A DNA stretch of 45,711 nt, from assembly GCA_013823325.1 (NCBI GenBank), contig PNLY01000040.1:1-45711 (forward strand), in the 5' to 3' direction. The DNA is from Methylobacterium sp. GTDB taxonomy: Bacteria > Pseudomonadota > Alphaproteobacteria > Rhizobiales > Beijerinckiaceae. The position numbers were made by a program, and so were the translations under genes. Shown in pieces: positions 31,227-40,504 of the stretch (positions are counted from its first letter, which is position 1; every line of letters starts with the position of its first letter). The notes beneath the pieces are model-generated. The model had not been told where the DNA came from. It was given only the letters and a program-made list of their open reading frames with translations, and made no database searches.

Positions 31227-31934
31227 ATGACTGATGGAATCGGCAGGGATTGGCCAATCGGCGCCGCGTCCTCGCGCGACGACCTGCTGCAGCAATGCCT
31301 CGCGGCGCTCGAGCGTGGCCAGTTGCGGGCGGGCCAGCGCCTGCCGAACGAGCGCAGCCTGGCCGACATCACCGGGCTGTCGCGCTCGACCGTGCGGGTC
31401 GTCCTCGATACCTTGGAGCGCGACGGGCGGATCATCCGCCAGGTCGGGCGCGGCACCTATGTGGCCGACGGCGTCCGCGCCGAGGCGCCGGAGGCTCCGA
31501 TGCTGCCGACGCCGGCCGAGCTCATGGAGTTCCGCCTCGCCATCGAGCCGTCGCTGGTCGAGCTGGTCGTGCTCGGCGCCACGGATGCGCGGCTGGAGGA
31601 GCTGAGCGCCATCGTCGCGCAGGGCGGCAAGGTCGAGCGCTGGCAGGAGGCGGAGGCGGCCGACAGGGCCTTTCACCAGGCGCTGTTCGATGCGACGGGC
31701 AACCGCCTCTTCGCCGAGCTCGGGCAGCGCCTCAGCGGCGCGCGCGAGAGCCGCAGCTGGCTACGCCTCAAGGAGGGCAGTTTCTCGCCGGAAAAATGGG
31801 CCGTCTATCATCGCGAGCACGAAGTCATCGTCGCCGCCTTGCTCGACCGCAATGCTGAGAACGCCAAGAATGCGCTGCGGCGCCATCTCGGCGGGGTGCG
31901 GGCGAATGCCCGCATGGCGGTCTGGGAGCTGTGA
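31227..31934 (+). CDS. GntR/FadR-type (FCD) transcriptional regulator
   Basis: This is a 235-residue regulator. A winged helix-turn-helix occupies ~20-85 (LPNERSLADITGLSRSTVRV, then LERDGRIIRQVGRGTYVAD). The FCD ligand-binding domain follows (~95-230), with ELMEFRLAIEPSLVELVVLG and the metal/ligand histidines in FHQALFDATGN, REHEVIVAAL and RRHLGG. FCD regulators are typically relieved by carboxylated substrates of the operon they control. AGGAGG lies before the ATG at 31227; an upstream TTG-type start at 31197 would run through the operator. It probably controls module 1. Confidence 0.9.
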   Translation: MTDGIGRDWPIGAASSRDDLLQQCLAALERGQLRAGQRLPNERSLADITGLSRSTVRVVLDTLERDGRIIRQVGRGTYVADGVRAEAPEAPMLPTPAELMEFRLAIEPSLVELVVLGATDARLEELSAIVAQGGKVERWQEAEAADRAFHQALFDATGNRLFAELGQRLSGARESRSWLRLKEGSFSPEKWAVYHREHEVIVAALLDRNAENAKNALRRHLGGVRANARMAVWEL

Positions 31935-31949
31935 GCGAGCTGCCGCCCG

Positions 31950-32054
31950 TCAGAAGCGCCAGATCAGCGGCACGATGAAGACCGCGACGACGAAGAACCA
32001 GATCAGCAGCGGCAGGCCGAGCTTCCGGTCGTCGCTGAAAACATAGCCGCCCCG
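31950..32054 (-). pseudogene. Start-less hydrophobic reading frame, possible gene remnant
   Basis: The frame reads GGYVFSDDRKLGLPLLIWFF and continues VVAVFIVPLIWRF to a stop at 31950. This looks like the end of a small membrane protein. No start codon is available before two stop codons upstream (near 32060), so it is either a decayed fragment or an error-containing gene. It occupies part of the gap between the two catabolic modules. Confidence 0.3.
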
Positions 32055-32121
32055 GGCTCATCACCATCCTGCTTCCGGCAGAGCTGGGAAGCCTTGAGCT
32101 ACCCGGCCTTCGGCCCCGTGG

Positions 32122-32304
32122 ATGTATTTGCTCGATACGCTTCGGCTGGTTCTGGATCTGGGCCAGCGCGCATTCTGGAGGCCGAATCCGACGAAGCCCG
32201 GCGGGCGGATCGCCATCAGCTGTTTCTACCTCCCGTCCGTGGTGGGTTGGGCGCTGAGCCCGCTCGCCGTTGCTGCCTTCTCCGGGCTGGTGACGTCGTC
32301 GTGA
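32122..32304 (+). CDS. Possible 60-residue membrane peptide
   Basis: The frame starts ATG 32122 (MYLLDTLRLVLDLGQRAFWR) and has one hydrophobic stretch (CFYLPSVVGWALSPLAVAAF). The upstream ribosome binding site is weak. No family is recognised. The rest of the 31935-32368 gap holds only the remnant at 31950-32054. It may be a real small gene or chance. Confidence 0.3.
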   Translation: MYLLDTLRLVLDLGQRAFWRPNPTKPGGRIAISCFYLPSVVGWALSPLAVAAFSGLVTSS

Positions 32305-32368
32305 GGCGCAAGCTTGCCACGAAGGAGCGTCAAAGGGCCAGCCGCTCACGCCGCTGCGATCTCCGGCG

Positions 32369-33175
32369 TTATGCCGCCACCGTCATCTTGTCGATGCCGT
32401 AGACGCGGTCGACGATCAGCAGGGCGATTACCGCCATCAGCAGCTGCAGCGAGCTTAGTGCCGCGATCGTCGGGTCGAATTGGTTTTCCAGATAGCTCAG
32501 CATCACCACCGGCAGCGTCCCGGTGCTGGCGCTGGCGAAGAAATAGCTGATCGGCAGGTTGTCGAAGGAAGTCAGGAAGGAGAACAGCGCGCCCGCCATG
32601 ATTCCCGGCCGGATCAGTGGCAGCGTGACGTGCCAGAAGACCCGGGCCGGATCGGCGCCGAGGATCGCCGCCGCTTCCTCATAGGCGGAGGGCAGGCCGG
32701 CATAGACGCCCGCGACGGTCCGGATGACATAGGGCAGGCAGACGACCGTATGGGTGATCAGCAGCGCGGTGAAGGAGATCCCGATCCCGAGCCAGGACAG
32801 GAAGAACAGCGAGGCGAAGCCGATGACGATCATCGGCATCGAGAGCGGCGAGAGCAGGAAGGTCATCACCGCGCTGGCCCAGGCTCTCCGCGAGCGGGCG
32901 AGATAAAGGCAGGCCGGCACGCCGATCAGGCAGGAGAGCAGCGTGGCGGCGATCGCGACGCCGATGCTGACCTTCAGCGCGCTGACGAAAGGCTGATAGG
33001 CGAAGATATTGGCGAACCACTTCAGCGACCAGCCGGGAATCGGGAAGGCGACATAGCCGGCCGAGGTGAAGGAGACGACGACGACCACGATGATCGGCGC
33101 CAGCATGAAGGTGAAGAACAGCACCGTGAAGGCGACGAGGCCGATATCGATCCAGTCCCGCTTGCGCGCGCGCAT
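32369..33175 (-). CDS. ABC transporter permease, PotC-like (module 2)
   Basis: This is a 268-residue inner-membrane permease with six helices. It opens with WIDIGLVAFTVLFFTFMLAP and has the loop FPIPGWSLKWFANIFAYQPF typical of PotC-like subunits. The coupling motif reads EEAAAILGADPARVFWHVTL. It is the last gene of the six-gene module 2 operon and starts three bases after its partner permease stop. Upstream on the same strand are the partner permease and the Tat-type binding protein. Confidence 0.92.
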   Translation of the reverse strand: MRARKRDWIDIGLVAFTVLFFTFMLAPIIVVVVVSFTSAGYVAFPIPGWSLKWFANIFAYQPFVSALKVSIGVAIAATLLSCLIGVPACLYLARSRRAWASAVMTFLLSPLSMPMIVIGFASLFFLSWLGIGISFTALLITHTVVCLPYVIRTVAGVYAGLPSAYEEAAAILGADPARVFWHVTLPLIRPGIMAGALFSFLTSFDNLPISYFFASASTGTLPVVMLSYLENQFDPTIAALSSLQLLMAVIALLIVDRVYGIDKMTVAA

Positions 33176-33178
33176 CCT

Positions 33179-34036
33179 TCAGGCTCCGCGACGGCGCACG
33201 AGGCGTAATTGCAGGAAGAGGCAGGACAGCGCCACCACGAGCAGAAGCGAGCTCATCGCGCTCGCCATGCCGAAATCGCGGGTGGTGTTGAACTGCTGGT
33301 AGATCAGGAGCGGCAGGGTCTGCAGGCCGCCGCCGAGCAGGACCAGCGTGACAAAGCTGCCATTGGCGATCATGAAGACCAGGATCGCGCCGGTGCCGAT
33401 GCCCTCGACCGAGAGCGGCAGCGTGATCTCGCGAAAGGCGCGAAACCGTCCGGCACCGAGGATCTTGGCCGATTCCTCCAGCCGCCTGTCGACCGATTGC
33501 AGCACCGTCGCGATCGAGAGGACCATATAGGGCACGAGCACGTGCACGAGCGCCGCGATGGCGATGCCCGGCGAGTTGGTCAGGCGCAAGGGTGCCTCGA
33601 TCAGCCCGAGCTGGTCGAGCAGCAGGTTGTTGACGAGGCCGCGGCGCGCGAACAGCACCTGCCAGCCGAAGGTGCGCATGATGATCGAGGTCAGCAGCGG
33701 CGCGATCAGTAGGAAGATGATCAGCCCCGCCCAGCGCCCGGACTTGCGCACCAGCACATAGGCGACGGGGTAGCCGATCACGATGCAGATCGCCGTGACG
33801 CCGGCCGAGAGCAGGATCGTCTCCGCCGTGACGCGCAGATAGAAACTATCGGTCAGCAATGCCGAATAGCGCGTCAGCGTCAGCTGGCCGTTGCCGCCGA
33901 CCAGGCTGCGCATGCCGTTGTCGAGCAAGGGCAGCACGAAGAAGACGAAGAGGAAGAGCGCGGCCGGCAGCGCCAGCAGCCACGACATTCCTCGCGGCCT
34001 CTTCCGTTCCTCCAGTGCTGGCGCGGGAGCTTGCAT
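33179..34036 (-). CDS. ABC transporter permease, PotB-like (module 2)
   Basis: This is a 285-residue inner-membrane permease. After a polar lead (MQAPAPALEERKRPRG) six helices follow, with the coupling motif ESAKILGAGRFRAFREITLP. The segment LTSIIMRTFGWQVLFARRGL is typical of PotB-like subunits. The ATG at 34036 has GAAGG upstream; the frame is open to 34162 through the intergenic DNA. It pairs with the 32369-33175 product. Confidence 0.92.
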   Translation of the reverse strand: MQAPAPALEERKRPRGMSWLLALPAALFLFVFFVLPLLDNGMRSLVGGNGQLTLTRYSALLTDSFYLRVTAETILLSAGVTAICIVIGYPVAYVLVRKSGRWAGLIIFLLIAPLLTSIIMRTFGWQVLFARRGLVNNLLLDQLGLIEAPLRLTNSPGIAIAALVHVLVPYMVLSIATVLQSVDRRLEESAKILGAGRFRAFREITLPLSVEGIGTGAILVFMIANGSFVTLVLLGGGLQTLPLLIYQQFNTTRDFGMASAMSSLLLVVALSCLFLQLRLVRRRGA

Positions 34037-34097
34037 CGTCACGACCTTCGTCCGGAAGAAGCTGCTGCCATCCGGATAGGCGGCAGCGGCCCGCCGT

Positions 34098-35141
34098 TCA
34101 GCGCCCGATCTCGCGGTTCCAGCGGTTGACCCAGTCGTTGCGCACCTTCGCGATCTCCTCATAGGGCGGGAACTGGGTCTGCTGCCAGGGCGTGATGCGC
34201 GGCTTGAGCTTGTCGCTGTAGACCACGTCGGTATTGGTCACGCCGTAGTTCATGATGTCGGCGAAGAGGGTCTGGTTCTTGGCGTCGAGCACCTCGTTGA
34301 TGTAGTCCCAGGCCAGCGGATCGGCATTGACCGGCTTCTGCACGGCGACGCCGTTGAGCGAGCCGCCCTCCGACGGGTTGATGAAGTCGATCCAGGTCGC
34401 GCCGGAATCATAATGGTTCCAGGTCCGTCCGTCGAAATAGATGCCGAGCTCGGCCTCGCCCGACGAGAGGTGGTTGAAGAAGTCGTTCGGGCCGGCCCAG
34501 AAGACGAGGTTCTTCTTCATCTTCTCCATGGCCTTGAAGAACGGGTCGACGTTCTCGGTGCCGCCGCCGAAGGCCTTGGCCATGGCCCAGATCAGCATGA
34601 TCGGCGTCACCGCATAGCTGATCGACGGGACCGAGGCGACGAACTCGCCCTTGGCGACGCGGTCGACGAATTCGGCGAAGGATTTCGGCGGATTCTTCAC
34701 CCGGTTCTTGTTGAAGGTGATGCCGCCGACGCCGTAGTCGAACAGCGTGCCCTTGCCCATGACGGAGTCGGTCAGCTCCTTCGGGATCTTCGCCAGATTG
34801 GGCAGCTTCTCCACCGTGAAGTCGTCGACGAGGCCGGCCTTCGCTGCGGTCAGCGCGAGGTCGGGCGTCATGATCAGCACGTCGACCGGCGGCTTCTTCG
34901 GGCTGGCCTCGACCTGCGCGAGCCATTGCGGCGGCCCGCCGAGCGAGACATTGGCCTTCGCCTTGGTCTTGGCCTCGAACGGGGCGACAAAGCATTTGCG
35001 CACCGCCTCCTCCCAGACGCCGCCGAAGGCGGTGACCGTGATCGATTTGGCCTGCGCCCGCGCGAGGTGCGGCATCCCGCCAAGGCCGGCGGCGAGGGCG
35101 GTGGCGCCGCCGATAAATCTACGCCTGTCCAGCTTCGTCAT
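34098..35141 (-). CDS. ABC transporter solute-binding protein, Tat-exported (module 2)
   Basis: This is a 347-residue periplasmic protein. The signal is twin-arginine (LDRRRFIGGATALAAGLGG, ending ARAQA). The mature part begins KSITVTAFGGVWEEAVRKCF, the PotD/AfuA-like SBP_bac_8 type. Segments such as FDYGVGGITFNKN and SSGEAELGIYFDGRTWNHY form the ligand cleft region. It follows the hydantoinase genes by 42 bases and precedes the permeases by 61 bases, all on the minus strand. The ligand is unknown but presumably is, or yields, the HyuAB substrate. Confidence 0.9.
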   Translation of the reverse strand: MTKLDRRRFIGGATALAAGLGGMPHLARAQAKSITVTAFGGVWEEAVRKCFVAPFEAKTKAKANVSLGGPPQWLAQVEASPKKPPVDVLIMTPDLALTAAKAGLVDDFTVEKLPNLAKIPKELTDSVMGKGTLFDYGVGGITFNKNRVKNPPKSFAEFVDRVAKGEFVASVPSISYAVTPIMLIWAMAKAFGGGTENVDPFFKAMEKMKKNLVFWAGPNDFFNHLSSGEAELGIYFDGRTWNHYDSGATWIDFINPSEGGSLNGVAVQKPVNADPLAWDYINEVLDAKNQTLFADIMNYGVTNTDVVYSDKLKPRITPWQQTQFPPYEEIAKVRNDWVNRWNREIGR

Positions 35142-35183
35142 CGCAGTGCTCCATGGTTCGAGGGCGTTTGCATCGGGCTGGTG

Positions 35184-37154
35184 TCAAAGCGCGGCGGCCG
35201 CGGCTGCGAGCCGGTCTCGCGCGCTGCGCAGGGCATCGTCGTCGGCCCCGCTGCGCGGGAAACCGTCCGGCAGGGCGCAGAGCGCCTGCGCGAGGATATC
35301 ACGGCGGCGGCGCTGCCGCGCCGAGCCGGGCAGGGCGACGAGCCGCGCATTCAGCCGGTCCATCAGCTCGGGTGTGAAGACCGAATCCCAGCGCTCGCGC
35401 TCCGGCCCGTGGCCGCCGGCGGGCTGCATGGTGGCGCGGCGCAGCCTGGTCTCGGCTTCGTCGACTTCGCCGCCGTGGATCACCACGCCATAGTCGCGGG
35501 CGGCGGCCTCCGCAGTGACGAAGCCGTTGCGCACATCGTGCAGCACGGCGGCGGTGTCGCGCTCGGCCGGGTCGCCCCAACCGCCCGCGCCGGGCGTCAG
35601 GAAGGTGATGGTGTCGCCGGCATTGACGGTCAGGACGTCGATCTTGCCGAGCCGGCGTTCGTCGGGCCGGCCGCGATTGACGATCAGCTCGCCCGGAGCG
35701 CCCGGCCGCCCGCCATTCGAGCCCCAGGGCCTGAACAGCAGGCGCTCCATGCCGCGGCCGAGCACGTTGGTGTCGTCGGTGAGGGCACGGAAGGTGAGCT
35801 CCATGCCGCAGCCGCCGCGCCAGCGCCCGGCGCCGCCGGAATCGGGCCGCAGGGCATAGCTCATGATCTCGACGCCGAGCTCGGCCTCGACGGTCTCGAC
35901 CGGATTGTTGGCGAGGTTCGAGATGCCGCTGTCGCGGCCGTCGACGCCGTCCCGTCCGGAGCGGGCGCCGGTGCCGCCGATCATCGGCTCGATCACCTGG
36001 ACGCGGCGGCCGCCGCGGCCGTCGGGCTCGGCCATCACCACCGGGATCACGGTGCCGGAGGAGGCTGCCGGCATCGCCTGCGGCAGCGCTTGGCCGAAGG
36101 CGCCGTTGAGCACGTCGTTGACGCGGATTGCCGCCGCGTGACGCACGCCGGTCGCTGCCGGCTCCTGGGGATTGACGAGGCTGCCCTCGGGCGCGGTGAT
36201 CCTGACAGGCTCGAGCAGGCCGGCATTGAGTGGCGTGGTCGGATCGAGCGTGTTGACCAGGGCCAGCACGCGCAAGGTCAGCCAGGCGTGAGGGCGGCCG
36301 CGCGAGGGGATGTTCATCGCGGTCGCGACCTGCGGGTCGGTGCCGGTGAAGTCGAGATGGACCGTCCCGTCGGCGAAGGTCGCGGCGAGCGCGATACGCA
36401 CCGGCAGCAGCGTCGCGGCGTCGTCGTCGAGATAGTCGCTGAAGCGATAGGTGCCGTCGGGCACGCGCCTCAGTACGGCGCGCGCCTTCTGCGCGGCATA
36501 GCTCATCAGGTCTGTCGCCGCCGCCGAGACGGCGTCCGTCCCGTGCTGGGCGATGGTCTGCTCCAGGCGGCGCCGGCCGGCCGCGAGCGCAGCCAGCATG
36601 GCGCGGATGTCGCCCATGTTGGCGTCGGGCGTGCGGCTGTTGGCGTCGAGGAAGAGGCGGACCTCAGGCACCATCTCGCCGCGCCGCATCAGCTTGACCG
36701 GCGGGATGCGCAGACCTTCCTGGAAGATCTCCGTATTGACCGGCGAGATGCTCGACGGCACGCGCCCGCCGACATCCGAGCAGTGCACGAAGCACCAGCC
36801 ATAGGCGACGATCCGGCCCTCGTGGAAATAGGGCTCGATCATGTGCAAATCGGGCAGATGGGTCGAGAGGCCTTCCGAGCGATAGGGATCGTTGGTGAGG
36901 ATGACGTCGCCCGGCTCCAGCGGTCCCACAGCCGCGATCGTCGGCTGGCATTCGAGCCCGACGAAGCCGGAGACGCCGATCGAGCGCGGATAGGCGAAGA
37001 AGCGCCCGTCCAGGCCGGCGAGGGCGCAGGCGAAATCGGCGGTTTCCTTGACATAGAGCGTGCGGCCGGTGCGCTGCAGCGTCAGGCACATCTCCTCGCT
37101 GACCGCCGCGAGCTTGTTGCCGAGGATGGCGAGCGTGACCGAGTCGAGCTTCAT
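35184..37154 (-). CDS. hyuB: Hydantoinase B/oxoprolinase-family subunit
   Basis: This is a 656-residue protein, slightly longer than many HyuB (~520-600). It starts DSVTLAILGNKLAAVSEEMC and carries GDVILTNDPYRSEGLSTHLPD, HCSDVGGRVPSSISP and EEGLRIPP-type sequence (FQEGLRIPPVKL). The second half has TGTDPQVATAMNIPS and the C-terminal FLTPGAGGWGDPAERD block found throughout the family. With HyuA it forms an ATP-dependent ring-opening amidohydrolase such as 5-oxoprolinase, N-methylhydantoinase or acetophenone carboxylase-like enzymes. The ATG at 37154 overlaps the HyuA stop (ATGA). The extra C-terminal ~70 residues are arginine-rich and unlike the core. Confidence 0.9.
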   Translation of the reverse strand: MKLDSVTLAILGNKLAAVSEEMCLTLQRTGRTLYVKETADFACALAGLDGRFFAYPRSIGVSGFVGLECQPTIAAVGPLEPGDVILTNDPYRSEGLSTHLPDLHMIEPYFHEGRIVAYGWCFVHCSDVGGRVPSSISPVNTEIFQEGLRIPPVKLMRRGEMVPEVRLFLDANSRTPDANMGDIRAMLAALAAGRRRLEQTIAQHGTDAVSAAATDLMSYAAQKARAVLRRVPDGTYRFSDYLDDDAATLLPVRIALAATFADGTVHLDFTGTDPQVATAMNIPSRGRPHAWLTLRVLALVNTLDPTTPLNAGLLEPVRITAPEGSLVNPQEPAATGVRHAAAIRVNDVLNGAFGQALPQAMPAASSGTVIPVVMAEPDGRGGRRVQVIEPMIGGTGARSGRDGVDGRDSGISNLANNPVETVEAELGVEIMSYALRPDSGGAGRWRGGCGMELTFRALTDDTNVLGRGMERLLFRPWGSNGGRPGAPGELIVNRGRPDERRLGKIDVLTVNAGDTITFLTPGAGGWGDPAERDTAAVLHDVRNGFVTAEAAARDYGVVIHGGEVDEAETRLRRATMQPAGGHGPERERWDSVFTPELMDRLNARLVALPGSARQRRRRDILAQALCALPDGFPRSGADDDALRSARDRLAAAAAAL

Positions 37155-39217
37155 GACGGCTGTCTTTCGAGATGCAGATTGCCGGCCTCGTCGGCCCGCG
37201 CGCTCCAGCCGGGCAGCAGGATCGTGGTGGTGTCCTCCTGCTCGATGATCGTCGGCCCGCTCACCTTGTCGCCGGCGCCGAAGGCGGCGCGGGTGTAGAC
37301 CGCCGCGTCCAGCCAGGCCCCGCGACGGAACAAGGGCCGCCGGCCGCTGGACTGTGGCTGGCCGGTGCCCGCCGGAATCCGGGGCTGGGTCAGCTTGGCG
37401 GTCTCGCCGACCATGGCGAGCCGCGCCGTGCCGAGCTCGACCGGGCTGTCGCCGTCGCGGAAGCCGTAGATGCGCTCATGCTCGCGGTGGAAGGCCTCGG
37501 CGACGGCGTCCTGCGTGCGGCAATCCTCGTCGAGGCGCACACGCAATTCATAGGCCTGGCCGGCATAGCGCATGTCGACCCCGCGCTCGATCCGCCGGCC
37601 GGTCGCCTGCTCGCCCTCGCGGTCGAGCCAGGCGGCGCCTTCTGCTGAGAGCTCGGCGAAGACGGTTTGCAGCAGCGCGGCGCTCGCCGCGTCGAGCGGT
37701 CGGCGCAGGCTGCGCACGAAGTCGCGGCGCAGATCGGCCGCCACCGCGCCCAGCGCGCAGAAGGTCCCGGCGGCGGGCGGGATGACGACGCTGCCGATGC
37801 CGACTTCCTCGGCCAGGAGATTGGCATGGGTCGGCCCCGCCCCGCCGAAGGGCACGAGCGCGAAGCCAGCCGGATCGAGTCCGCGCGCCGCGAGGGTCTT
37901 GTAGAGCTCCGTCGCCATGCCGGCGGTGGTGACGGCGAGCGCTCCTTCCGCCGCACGCGCCGCACCGTCAGGCCCGGCGAGGCCGATGCGCTCGGCGACT
38001 GTCGCCAGCGCCTGTTCGGCCGCGCCCTTGTCCAGCCGCATGCGGCCGCCGAGAAAGCCGCCGGGGTCGATATAGCCGAGCGCCAGATAGCAGTCCGTGA
38101 CGGCAGGCTCGCGGCCGCCGCGCCCATAGGACACCGGGCCGGGCATGGCGCCGGCGCTCCGCGGGCCGACTTTGAGGACGCCGTGGCCGTCGACCCAGAC
38201 GATCGAGCCGCCGCCCGCGCCGATCGCTGAGACGTCGACGACCGGCAGGACGAGTGGTAGCCCGCCGATGTCGGTACGCGTCGCCAGTTCCGCCGAGCCG
38301 GCATGGGCGACGGCGATGTCCGAGGAGGTGCCGCCCATGTCGAAGGAGATGATCGAACTGACGCCGGCCGCGCTCGCCAGCCGGGCCGCCGCCATCACGC
38401 CCGAGGCGGGGCCGGACAGGATCGTCTCCACCGGCCGGTCGATGGCGGACGCGAGACTGAGCGAGCCGCCATTGGAGGCGGTCACCAGGATCGGCGCATC
38501 GACGCCGTCGCGCGCGAGCCCCTGCTTCAGCCCGGCGAAATAGCGCTGCATCAGCGGCTGGATATAGGCATTGAGGCAGGCGACCAGGGTTCGTTCGTAT
38601 TCGCGGATCTCTGGCCAGATCGCCGCGGCCGAGGTGATGGCGAGGCCGCCGGCGCCGACCGAGAGCTTGTCGGCCAGCGCCATCTCGACCTCCGGCCGGG
38701 CATAACCGTTGATCAGCACCAGGGCGGCGGCGTCAGCACCCAAAGCCTTGAGTTCGGCGGCGACGCGCGCGATCTCCGCCTCGTCCGGAGCGCGCGTGAC
38801 TTCGCCGGCTGCCGACAGGCGCGCATCGATCTCGATGACGGCGTAGCGCGGGACGAGCGGTTCCTCCTTGCTCGAGTGGAAATCGAAGGAGGAGGGCATG
38901 CGGCTGCGCGCGATCTCCAGGATGTCGCGGAAGCCCTTGCTGACCACGAGCGCGATGGTGGCGCCGCGCCGCTGGATGATCGCGTTGAGGCCGATCGTGG
39001 TGCCGTGCATCAGCAGCGAGACGTCGGCGGCGGTCAGGCCGGCCTTGCCGAGCAGCGACTTGAGACCCTCGATCAAAGCGCGGGACGGCTCGTCCGGCGT
39101 CGACGGCTCCTTGTAGTAGACCAGCCCGCCGCCCTGCGGATCGGCCAGCACGAAATCGGTGAAGGTGCCGCCGACATCGATGCCGATCCGCGCGCCCTGT
39201 CCCTGTGAACCCGTCAT
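37151..39217 (-). CDS. hyuA: Hydantoinase A/oxoprolinase-family subunit (ATP-binding)
   Basis: This is a 688-residue protein of the usual HyuA length. The actin-like ATPase fold shows the phosphate-1 motif RIGIDVGGTFTDFVLAD near residues 9-26, then LLMHGTTIGLNAIIQRRGA, LSGPASGVMAAARLA, SFDMGGTSSDIAVAHAG and PFGGAGPTHANLLAEEVG. It uses ATP to activate a cyclic amide substrate held by HyuB. The paired genes lie between the transporter ATPase and the binding protein in the operon. 5-oxoproline, hydantoins or related lactams are the candidate substrates; the sequence does not decide. Confidence 0.92.
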   Translation of the reverse strand: MTGSQGQGARIGIDVGGTFTDFVLADPQGGGLVYYKEPSTPDEPSRALIEGLKSLLGKAGLTAADVSLLMHGTTIGLNAIIQRRGATIALVVSKGFRDILEIARSRMPSSFDFHSSKEEPLVPRYAVIEIDARLSAAGEVTRAPDEAEIARVAAELKALGADAAALVLINGYARPEVEMALADKLSVGAGGLAITSAAAIWPEIREYERTLVACLNAYIQPLMQRYFAGLKQGLARDGVDAPILVTASNGGSLSLASAIDRPVETILSGPASGVMAAARLASAAGVSSIISFDMGGTSSDIAVAHAGSAELATRTDIGGLPLVLPVVDVSAIGAGGGSIVWVDGHGVLKVGPRSAGAMPGPVSYGRGGREPAVTDCYLALGYIDPGGFLGGRMRLDKGAAEQALATVAERIGLAGPDGAARAAEGALAVTTAGMATELYKTLAARGLDPAGFALVPFGGAGPTHANLLAEEVGIGSVVIPPAAGTFCALGAVAADLRRDFVRSLRRPLDAASAALLQTVFAELSAEGAAWLDREGEQATGRRIERGVDMRYAGQAYELRVRLDEDCRTQDAVAEAFHREHERIYGFRDGDSPVELGTARLAMVGETAKLTQPRIPAGTGQPQSSGRRPLFRRGAWLDAAVYTRAAFGAGDKVSGPTIIEQEDTTTILLPGWSARADEAGNLHLERQPS

Positions 39218-39223
39218 GCAACC

Positions 39224-40324
39224 TCACTCCGCATCGATCGGCACCGCATCCTGCGGCGCCCAGCCGAGCGTCAAACCATCGCCGAGCCTGAAGGAGACGG
39301 TGCCGAGCGGCCCGTCCGCCTGCCGGTAGACGATCAATTCGCGCCCGAGCTGCGCGGCCTCGACCTGATAGGCGGCGTAGTTGCCGCGAAACACGGCGCC
39401 GACGACCCTACCCGTAAAGTTGGCGCCGCCCCCGGGCGCCGCTGCGAGACGCATCCGCTCCGGCCTGACCGAGAGCGTCAGCGCGGCGCCCGGCGTCGCC
39501 GGCTCGGCCAGCGGCACCGGGACCTCGCCACCCGGCCCGGGCAGGAGCAGGTTGCGGCCATCGGGCGCGACCTTGCCTGCGAAGATGTTCGAGGCTCCCA
39601 GGAACTCGGCGACGAAGCGGCTACGCGGCCTGTCGTAGATGTCCGTCGGCGTGCCGATCTGGAGGATGCGCCCGCCCTGCATCACCGCAACCCTGTCCGA
39701 CATCGACAGGGCCTCTTCCTGGTCGTGCGTGACCAGCAGCGTCGTGATGCCCAGGCGCTGCTGCATGGTCCGGATCTCGAACTGCATGCTCTCGCGCAGC
39801 GACTTGTCGAGCGCGCCCAGCGGCTCGTCGAGCAGCAGCACCTTCGGATTGACGACGAGCGAGCGGGCAAGCGCGACGCGCTGCTGCTGGCCGCCAGAAA
39901 GCTGCGACGGATACATCTCGGCGCGATCCGGCAACCGGATCAGGTCCAGCATCTCGGCCACGCGCCGGTCGCGCTCGGCCCGGCCGACATCGGCCATGCG
40001 CAGGCCGAAGCCGATGTTCTCGGCGACGGTGCGATGCGGGAACAGGCTGTAGTTCTGGAAAACCATTCCGAGCTTGCGGCGATGCGGCGGCAGGCGTGAC
40101 ACGTCCGCTCCGCCGATCAGGATGGCGCCGGAATCGGGATATTCGAAGCCGGCGACCATGCGCAGCGTCGTCGTCTTGCCGCAGCCGGAGGGGCCGAGCA
40201 GCGCGACGAGCTCGCCCGCCGCGACATTGAGATCGAGATCGCGGACCGCCAGGACGGCATCATAGGATTTGCGGACGCCGGCAAGCGTCAACGTCTCCGC
40301 CGAGCCCCGTCCGGCAGTGGTCAT
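39224..40324 (-). CDS. ABC transporter ATPase, PotA-like (module 2)
   Basis: This is a 366-residue importer ATPase. Walker A is GPSGCGKTTT near residues 43-52, the Q-loop VFQNYSLFPHRTVAENIGFG, the signature LSGGQQQRVALARSL and Walker B VLLLDEPLGALDKSL, with the H-loop VTHDQEEALSM. A TOBE-like C-terminal domain fills ~290-366. It is the promoter-proximal gene of the module 2 operon and is divergent from the LacI-type gene. It starts at ATG 40324, 67 bases from the palindromic operator. Confidence 0.92.
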   Translation of the reverse strand: MTTAGRGSAETLTLAGVRKSYDAVLAVRDLDLNVAAGELVALLGPSGCGKTTTLRMVAGFEYPDSGAILIGGADVSRLPPHRRKLGMVFQNYSLFPHRTVAENIGFGLRMADVGRAERDRRVAEMLDLIRLPDRAEMYPSQLSGGQQQRVALARSLVVNPKVLLLDEPLGALDKSLRESMQFEIRTMQQRLGITTLLVTHDQEEALSMSDRVAVMQGGRILQIGTPTDIYDRPRSRFVAEFLGASNIFAGKVAPDGRNLLLPGPGGEVPVPLAEPATPGAALTLSVRPERMRLAAAPGGGANFTGRVVGAVFRGNYAAYQVEAAQLGRELIVYRQADGPLGTVSFRLGDGLTLGWAPQDAVPIDAE

Positions 40325-40391
40325 CGAAGCGCCCTGGCGCAGGGCGGTGTCGTCGCTGGTGACGGCATGGGAAACCCGTTCCCTTTTGATT

Positions 40392-40405
40392 TTGTAGCGC
40401 TACAA
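40392..40405. promoter_or_regulatory. LacI-type operator palindrome
   Basis: TTGTAGCGCTACAA is a 14-bp perfect palindrome with the central CG typical of LacI-family sites. It lies between the divergent starts at 40324 and 40505, able to control module 2 and the regulator itself. Confidence 0.8.
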
Positions 40406-40504
40406 TGGCAGAGCGATCAGGTGAGTCAAGCATCGTCCCATCCTCTTGCGAGGTATGGGGCGGCGGGCCGAAGCAGGTGCAAGCCTTGCCGGCGGGGAGG
40501 CGCG

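Noticed and set aside
34413..37298. A 961-codon open frame on the plus strand
   Set aside because: It lies antisense to the binding protein and hyuB genes, has no family features, and results from high GC with few stop codons in that frame.
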